From Pseudomonas sp. BP8 (GTDB lineage Bacteria; Pseudomonadota; Gammaproteobacteria; Pseudomonadales; Pseudomonadaceae), in NCBI RefSeq assembly GCF_017875955.1, contig NZ_JAGINK010000001.1, positions 5,861,501-5,925,500 on the forward strand: 64,000 nucleotides of DNA, in the 5' to 3' direction. The stretch's first letter is position 1. The number at the start of each line of letters is the position of its first letter. The position numbers and the translations under genes were made by a program. Under the pieces are notes generated by a model, which searched no databases, was not told the DNA's origin, and saw only the letters and a program-made list of their open reading frames with translations. Positions 57,825 through 64,000 of this stretch are shown here, in pieces.

Positions 57825-59896
57825 GCGATTTCTCCTGCGCCGCACAGACCATTGCGACAGGCCTCGCAGAGGGGGCAGTAGTCCACCGCTTGCTGTTTGG
57901 CGCTGGCAACGATGGACAACGGAGTGGCGATGATGGCCTGCGGCGTACTGGCCCCCGCCCGTGTGGCCTGTAATGGTGGAACACCGGCAACGGGCGCTCC
58001 ACCCTGAACGATGGGCACGCTGCTGAAGATCCCTCCCGCGCTGATGACGATGTGCTGACCACCCGCCCTGAGCGTCAGGCTCATGCCGGCATCGATCACC
58101 ACATTGGCGGCGGTGACATGGGCCTGTGGACCGGCCTGAATCACCAACGTACCGCTTGCCGTGGTGCTGCTGTCGCCGGAGATGGAGATCAGATCATTGC
58201 CGCCCACTGCGGTGTTACGCAGGCCTTGAGTGGTATGTAACTCATCACCCTTGATCAGGCTCGCGCTGTTGTTATCGACCTGTTCGAAACGGTCATGGCC
58301 GATCAGGCTATGGCTGTCTCTGCTGACCTGATCGCGGCGGTCATTACCGATTTGGATATCACTGTCGTTGAGGACCCGCTGCTCGATGTCGCGCTGGGCA
58401 CGCAGGTAGATTTTTTCCTGACCGGCCCGGTCTTCAATCGACAGTTCGTTGTAACCGCCATTGTGCGGCGAACTGTGACTGCGCAAGACGGTTCTGGTCT
58501 TGTTCGCCGGCAAGGGGTACGGCGTGGGGGTTACCTTGTTCACCACGCACCCGGTAATTAACGGCAGGTCGGGGTTGCCTTCCAGATAGGTCACCACCAC
58601 TTCCATGCCGATGCGCGGAATGGTTACCGCGCCGAAGTTCTCTCCGGCCCAACTGGAGGACACGCGCAGCCAGCAGCTACTCTTGTCGCTGCCCAGCCCA
58701 GCTCTGTCCCAGGGCAGCTCGACGCGGACTCGGCCGAACTCGTCGCAGAAGATTTCCTCTCCGGCCGGCCCCGTAACACGGGCGGTTTGGCTCGCCAGCA
58801 TTGATTTGCGGGTGACCAGGGGCGGACGGTAAAACACATCCCAGGGAATCGCACTGAACGTATTGCGATAACCCTGGGTGAAACCGTCTTCCGGTTTGCT
58901 GTCGCTGGTGACCGACTCCTCAAGTGCCTGAGGCTGCTTGCCGGTGTGGTGGACGCCCAGCAGCAACCACAAATCATTGCACGTCTGGCGCGGATGCTCG
59001 GTCAGATTGAAAAAGTGGCCACTGCGCAGGCTCGGCTGATCGCTTTGCCCCTTGGCCAACTGGTAGTCGGTCCGGTGACGCTCCAGTGCTTGTCTGGCGA
59101 GTACCTTGCCACGCTCCAGGCTGTCCATGTGCACCGGGTAACGGTAGTCCTCTAGCGCCGGGCTGAACTCCGCGGTGAATTGGCTTTCCAGCAGAAAGCT
59201 CGGGCGCTTCAGGTCATAGTCGCGCCGGGCAACCGTACTGGTCCGGGTGCTGAAACGCATGGAAAAGTGGCTGACCACCGGATGATCCGCAGCCAGCCCA
59301 CTGCCTTGCTGATAGGGTATTGCACCGAGCCTGGGAAAAAAGGTCTGGTCGTCAGTGAACACCAGCCGATGGCCATCCAGGCTGTGTTGGTGATGCCAGG
59401 CGATCCCGTCTTCACTGCACAGCCTCTGGACGAACTCGAAGTCGTTTTCCCCATACTGGGTGCAGTACTCACGCTCGGGGCTATGGCGGACATTGAAGGT
59501 GAATGCATCGGCCTGGATACCATGGCCCTTGAGGACCTGAGCGACGATCTGTGGCACCGTCATCTGCTGGAAAATCCGTTGGTTGTGGCTGAACTGCAGG
59601 TAATGCAGCGCCGGTACCAAGGTCAGTTGATAACGGGTCAGGCGTTTCCCGGCGTCCCCGAGAAAAACGTTTTCGATACGGCCATGAAGGCCTTCACCGT
59701 TGAGGCCGAACTGGAGAAACGCCGGCTGATTGAGCAGATTCGTCAGGTCAAAGTCAGGGTACTCGCTGACCAGCTCAACCTGGATCGCATAAAGTGTGCT
59801 GATGGCTTCAAGGCCATCAAAGGCCAGCACTTTGAAGTCGTTGCGTACAGAGGGGATCAGTAACGCGAATTGCGCGGTATCGGCCGACGCGAACAT
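57821..59896 (-). CDS. vgrG: T6SS spike protein VgrG
   Basis: A 691-residue trimeric spike protein that tips the T6SS tube. N-terminal gp27-like part ('GLEAISTLYAIQVELVSE', 'YGENDFEFVQRLCSEDGIAW'), gp5-like OB domain ('EIFCDEFGRVRVELPWDR', 'NFGAVTIPRIGMEVVV', 'EGNPDLPLITGCVVN'), beta-helix and DUF2345-like tail ('AANVVIDAGMSLTLRAGG'). It ends with a cysteine-rich stretch CPLCEACRNGLC. No other structural T6SS gene is in the window, so this is an orphan vgrG cluster using a machine encoded elsewhere. Confidence 0.95.
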   Translation of the reverse strand: MFASADTAQFALLIPSVRNDFKVLAFDGLEAISTLYAIQVELVSEYPDFDLTNLLNQPAFLQFGLNGEGLHGRIENVFLGDAGKRLTRYQLTLVPALHYLQFSHNQRIFQQMTVPQIVAQVLKGHGIQADAFTFNVRHSPEREYCTQYGENDFEFVQRLCSEDGIAWHHQHSLDGHRLVFTDDQTFFPRLGAIPYQQGSGLAADHPVVSHFSMRFSTRTSTVARRDYDLKRPSFLLESQFTAEFSPALEDYRYPVHMDSLERGKVLARQALERHRTDYQLAKGQSDQPSLRSGHFFNLTEHPRQTCNDLWLLLGVHHTGKQPQALEESVTSDSKPEDGFTQGYRNTFSAIPWDVFYRPPLVTRKSMLASQTARVTGPAGEEIFCDEFGRVRVELPWDRAGLGSDKSSCWLRVSSSWAGENFGAVTIPRIGMEVVVTYLEGNPDLPLITGCVVNKVTPTPYPLPANKTRTVLRSHSSPHNGGYNELSIEDRAGQEKIYLRAQRDIEQRVLNDSDIQIGNDRRDQVSRDSHSLIGHDRFEQVDNNSASLIKGDELHTTQGLRNTAVGGNDLISISGDSSTTASGTLVIQAGPQAHVTAANVVIDAGMSLTLRAGGQHIVISAGGIFSSVPIVQGGAPVAGVPPLQATRAGASTPQAIIATPLSIVASAKQQAVDYCPLCEACRNGLCGAGEIA

Positions 59897-61309
<1,413 letters not shown>

Positions 61310-61390
61310 CCAGCCAAGGCGCATAGCGCCGAAGGTCGTAGACCGGCCGCTTGCCAGCAGGGTGGCAGTGTGGGGTATGCTTGGCCGGTC

Positions 61391-61522
61391 TTCAGGGCGG
61401 GGTGCAATTCCCCACCGGCGGTAAATCGAAAGATGAGCCCGCGAGCGCCCCGACCCTGTCGGGGGACAGCAGATCTGGTGAGATTCCAGGGCCGACGGTC
61501 ATAGTCCGGATGAAAGAAGGCG
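61391..61522 (+). ncRNA. FMN riboswitch (RFN element)
   Basis: The classic conserved blocks are present in order: GGGCGGGGTGCAATTCCCC, ACCGGCGGTAA, GAGCCCGCGAGCG, CAGCAGATCTGGTGAGATTC, CAGGGCCGACGGTCATAGTC and CGGATGAAAGAAG. It lies about 85 nt before the ribB ATG and should shut ribB expression when FMN is plentiful. Confidence 0.97.
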
Positions 61523-61605
61523 TCAGGTAGGAGCCATCGGGTGCTCCTGCGCGCGCATTTTGATTCGCCCCGAGACGTTCATCGACTTTTCACGAGGAGC
61601 GTTTC

Positions 61606-62256
61606 ATGTCCCCCAAGCATCACCAGCAATTCCCCAATGTCGCCGCAGCCATTGCTGCGTTCCAGGCTGGCCGGCCCGTCCTGCTGCTCGACGACAATGA
61701 TCGCGAAGATGAAGCGGATATCGTTGCCGCCGCAGAAAACATCTCCCTGCAAACCATGGCCATGATGATCCGCGACTGCAGCGGGATCGTCTGCCTGTGC
61801 CTCGACGAAACCACGGTCGACACCCTGCAGCTGGCGCCGATGGTGCAGAACAACCAGGCCCGCCATGGCACTGGTTTCACGGTCACCATCGAGGCGGCAG
61901 AGGGCATCACCACCGGCGTTTCGGCGCATGACCGGATCACTACCATCGCCGCAGCGCTGAGCTCGACGGCCGAACAGCGCAACATCGTCAGCCCTGGGCA
62001 TGTGTTCCCGCTGCGTGCGCGCAACGGCGGCGTATTGACCCGTCGTGGCCATACCGAAGGCACCGTCGACCTGGCGCGTCTGGCCGGGCTGCGTGCGGCC
62101 GGGGTGCTGTGCGAGCTGATGAATCCCGATGGCAGCATGGCCCGGGGTGAGCAGGTGGCGCTGTATGCCCGTGAGAACAACATGCCGATGCTGACCATTG
62201 AAGAGTTGGCACAGTATCGTCAGGTGTTGGTGGCGCAGGAAGCGGTGCCTGCCTGA
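61606..62256 (+). CDS. ribB: 3,4-dihydroxy-2-butanone-4-phosphate synthase
   Basis: Turns ribulose 5-phosphate into the four-carbon precursor of riboflavin. The 216 residues hold 'VLLLDDNDREDEADIVAAAE', 'MIRDCSGIVCLCL', 'RHGTGFTVTIEA' and 'VFPLRARNGGVLTRRGHTEG'. It is the short form without the GTP cyclohydrolase II domain. GAGGAG precedes the ATG, and the FMN riboswitch controls it. Confidence 0.96.
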   Translation: MSPKHHQQFPNVAAAIAAFQAGRPVLLLDDNDREDEADIVAAAENISLQTMAMMIRDCSGIVCLCLDETTVDTLQLAPMVQNNQARHGTGFTVTIEAAEGITTGVSAHDRITTIAAALSSTAEQRNIVSPGHVFPLRARNGGVLTRRGHTEGTVDLARLAGLRAAGVLCELMNPDGSMARGEQVALYARENNMPMLTIEELAQYRQVLVAQEAVPA

Positions 62257-62270
62257 TAGATCGCTGGGAC

Positions 62271-62315
62271 TGCTACGCAGTCCTTTCGCGACACAAGGCC
62301 GCTCCCACAGAGACC
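62271..62315. repeat. Second-class REP element near the MBOAT remnant
   Basis: 'CCTTTCGCGACACAAGGCCG' plus CTCCCACAG. A degenerate facing half ('TGTGGGAGCGGAACGGGCC') at 62400-62418 lies inside the adjacent broken gene. Confidence 0.75.
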
Positions 62316-62330
62316 GCACCAGTTCGAGAT

Positions 62331-62645
62331 TTAGTGCAAGACAGAATCTCCCACATCTACCGCGTTCAGCCTGTGGATCAGGGCACGGCACGGATTGAGT
62401 GTGGGAGCGGAACGGGCCTTGCGCTGCTTGATCGAATCCGGCGGCCCGACCAGCAGCCCCAGCAGATAGACTAGCGCGCTGTAGCCGAGCAGGATGCCCA
62501 GCGACTGCAGGCTGAAGCTGGCCACCAAGGCGTAACTGGCGGCCAACAGCAGGGCGTTCTGCACTCGCACACTGCCGCACAGGCTCCAGTAGAGGATGAA
62601 GAACAGCGTGAAGCACAGGCCAAATTCGATCGAAAGGAAGCTCAC
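62331..62645 (-). pseudogene. MBOAT acyltransferase N-terminal remnant
   Basis: The frame encodes 104 residues. The first ~66 look like the start of an AlgI-type membrane-bound O-acyltransferase: 'MSFLSIEFGLCFTLFFILYW', 'VQNALLLAASYALVA' and 'GYSALVYLLGLLVG'. The rest ('KQRKARSAPTLNPCRALIH') reads through REP-like sequence and is unrelated. A full MBOAT is about 470-500 residues, so the gene is cut at roughly 62410-62450. Confidence 0.72.
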
Positions 62646-62742
62646 AACGTCGTCCGTTACATGACGTCAGAGAGGAGACAGCAAGGCCCTGTAGGCCGCA
62701 GCGCAGAGCGGGCGGGATTATGTCAGTTGGGTCAAGGCGTCA

Positions 62743-62765
62743 CAATCTGGATCGGTCCCAGATTG
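62743..62765. other. Hairpin upstream of xseB
   Basis: CAATCTGG and CCAGATTG form a perfect 8-bp stem around ATCGGTC, in the 285-bp gap between the MBOAT remnant and xseB. No T-run; role unknown. Confidence 0.4.
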
Positions 62766-62930
62766 CAATACGAATTCTCCGACGCTAATGCTACAAAATG
62801 CGTCAAAATTCCCGCCCTGCGCATTACCGCTGATGAACCAGCCCTCCCCCCCTCCCGGCCTCGCCAATTTGCTCCAAATGCCCCGCTCTGCTAGTGTCGC
62901 GCCGTTCTGAATGCCACCGAGACAGTCGCC

Positions 62931-63173
62931 ATGGCCCGCAAAAAAACCTCCATCGATTTCGAGCAATCCCTCGCTGACCTGCAAGCGCTGGTCGAGCGCC
63001 TGGAGAACGGCGAGTTGTCGCTGGAAGAGTCGCTGGCCGCCTTCGAGCAAGGCATCGCCCTGACCCGAGACTGCCAGGGCGCCCTCGCCCAGGCCGAACA
63101 GAAGGTGCAGATCCTCCTTGAACGCGACGGCGAACTGGCCGCGCAGCCCTTCGATGCGGAGCCGGAGGCATGA
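62931..63173 (+). CDS. xseB: Exodeoxyribonuclease VII small subunit
   Basis: An 80-residue helical subunit that binds XseA to make the single-strand exonuclease. It has '[20 protein letters not shown]', '[20 protein letters not shown]' and '[12 protein letters not shown]'. Its stop overlaps the ispA start (ATGA). Confidence 0.95.
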   Translation: MARKKTSIDFEQSLADLQALVERLENGELSLEESLAAFEQGIALTRDCQGALAQAEQKVQILLERDGELAAQPFDAEPEA

Positions 63174-64000
63174 TCAGCGCCTACCAGGCCACCTGCCAGG
63201 CTCGCGTCGACGCTGCCCTCGAGCCGCTGTTCCAGGCGCCGTCCGCTGAACTGCAACGGCTCTATGCCGCCATGCGCTACAGCGTCATGAACGGCGGCAA
63301 GCGCGTGCGCCCGCTGCTCGCCTACGCCGCTTGCGAAGCCTTTGGCAGCGCAGCCGAGCAGGCCAACGGCGCGGCCTGCGCGGTTGAGCTGATTCACGCT
63401 TACTCGCTGGTTCACGATGACCTGCCGGCGATGGACGACGACGACCTGCGTCGCGGCCAACCAACCACGCATAAGGCGTTTGACGAGGCCTGCGCGATCC
63501 TCGCGGGCGATGGCCTGCAGAGCCTGGCCTTCAGCGCACTGCTCGACGCCGAGCTGAGCCCGCAGTCCGATGCCATCCGTCTCGCCATGGTGCAGACCCT
63601 GGCCCAGGCTGCAGGCCCGGCCGGTATGGTCGGTGGCCAAGCGATCGACCTTGGTTCGGTGGGCGTGAAGCTCGACCAGAAGGCGCTGGAATTCATGCAC
63701 CGGCACAAGACCGGCGCGCTGATCGAAGCCAGCGTGCGCCTCGGCGCCCTGGCCAGTGCCCGCGCCGAACCGGCCCAGCTCGATGCCCTGCAGGTCTATG
63801 CCCGGGCGATCGGCCTGGCTTTCCAGGTGCAGGACGATATTCTCGACGTCGAAAGCGACACCGCGACCCTGGGCAAGCGCCAGGGTGCTGACATAGCCCG
63901 TGACAAACCGACCTACCCGGCCCTGCTTGGGCTCGACGCGGCCAAGGCCTATGCTGTCGAACTGCGCGACCAGGCGCTAGAGGCGCTGAATGGCTTTGGC
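63170..64000 (+). CDS. ispA: Farnesyl diphosphate synthase (partial)
   Basis: Prenyltransferase that makes farnesyl diphosphate for quinones and the undecaprenyl carrier. The 277 visible residues contain '[20 protein letters not shown]', the first Asp-rich motif in '[17 protein letters not shown]' and the second in '[18 protein letters not shown]'. The ATG at 63170 overlaps xseB. The C-terminus (about 20 residues) lies beyond the window; dxs normally follows. Confidence 0.97.
   Translation, partial: MISAYQATCQARVDAALEPLFQAPSAELQRLYAAMRYSVMNGGKRVRPLLAYAACEAFGSAAEQANGAACAVELIHAYSLVHDDLPAMDDDDLRRGQPTTHKAFDEACAILAGDGLQSLAFSALLDAELSPQSDAIRLAMVQTLAQAAGPAGMVGGQAIDLGSVGVKLDQKALEFMHRHKTGALIEASVRLGALASARAEPAQLDALQVYARAIGLAFQVQDDILDVESDTATLGKRQGADIARDKPTYPALLGLDAAKAYAVELRDQALEALNGFG

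Noticed and set aside
50714-59896. Complete T6SS machine or prophage
   Set aside because: No tss genes, tail-sheath, Hcp, PAAR, integrase or other phage genes are present; only a vgrG-adaptor-immunity-effector cluster.

Overview
The window is a piece of a Pseudomonas chromosome, most likely from the P. putida group. The reasons are the high-GC coding style, the hemL-phoH-ybeY-lnt-leuS-lptE-holA and ybeD-lipB-lipA / dacA-rlpA-mltB-rodA-mrdA-rlmH-rsfS-nadD-proA gene orders, the exaC-eat-eutBC ethanolamine cluster, and many copies of the 'GCCTCTTCGCGGG...AAGCCCGCTCCTACAGG' type REP element. No identity search was possible, so the species is an inference.

Layout. 1-3640: end of a 7TM signalling gene, then thiamine (thiD, thiE) and tetrapyrrole (hemL) genes. 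3808-8757: a Sel1 protein, a DUF1820 protein, and the phoH-ybeY-corC-lnt operon (RNA/ribosome maturation and lipoprotein acylation). 8872-16389: a YdcF protein, leuS, lptE, holA, the ribosome-rescue gene arfA and a lytic transglycosylase. 16529-28982 (minus strand): ldcA, lipoate synthesis, the cell-elongation/peptidoglycan cluster, rlmH, rsfS, nadD, proA. 29247-38577: DNA repair glycosylase, a DedA-PAP2 fusion, LON-domain protein, lrgAB, MaoC, a MORN-repeat C13 peptidase, an oxidoreductase, a YceK-like lipoprotein, ubiX, mpl. 38644-46517: sigma-54 regulator and ethanolamine catabolism genes (permease, B12 lyase EutBC, aldehyde dehydrogenase). 46626-50368: GNAT, DedA, MtfA, pyrophosphatase, and an S24-fold repressor without the catalytic serine.

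50714-59896 is an accessory type VI secretion (T6SS) island of visibly lower GC, transcribed on the minus strand: vgrG, a DUF4123 adaptor, then a tandem array of four 265-residue lipoprotein immunity-like genes, and last a class-3-lipase effector. Each of the first three immunity genes is followed, through an ATGA overlap, by a truncated copy of the effector's first ~40 codons. Between units lies a short stretch that still encodes the cysteine-rich tail of a VgrG. Only the fourth immunity gene is followed by a complete effector. The repeat period is about 1,050 bp. I regard this array as the most unusual structure in the window.

60419-64000 returns to core genes: a periplasmic IroE/PfeE-like esterase, an FMN riboswitch with ribB, a truncated MBOAT gene remnant ending near a REP element, then xseB and ispA (cut by the window end). 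No tRNA, rRNA, CRISPR array or transposase gene was seen.
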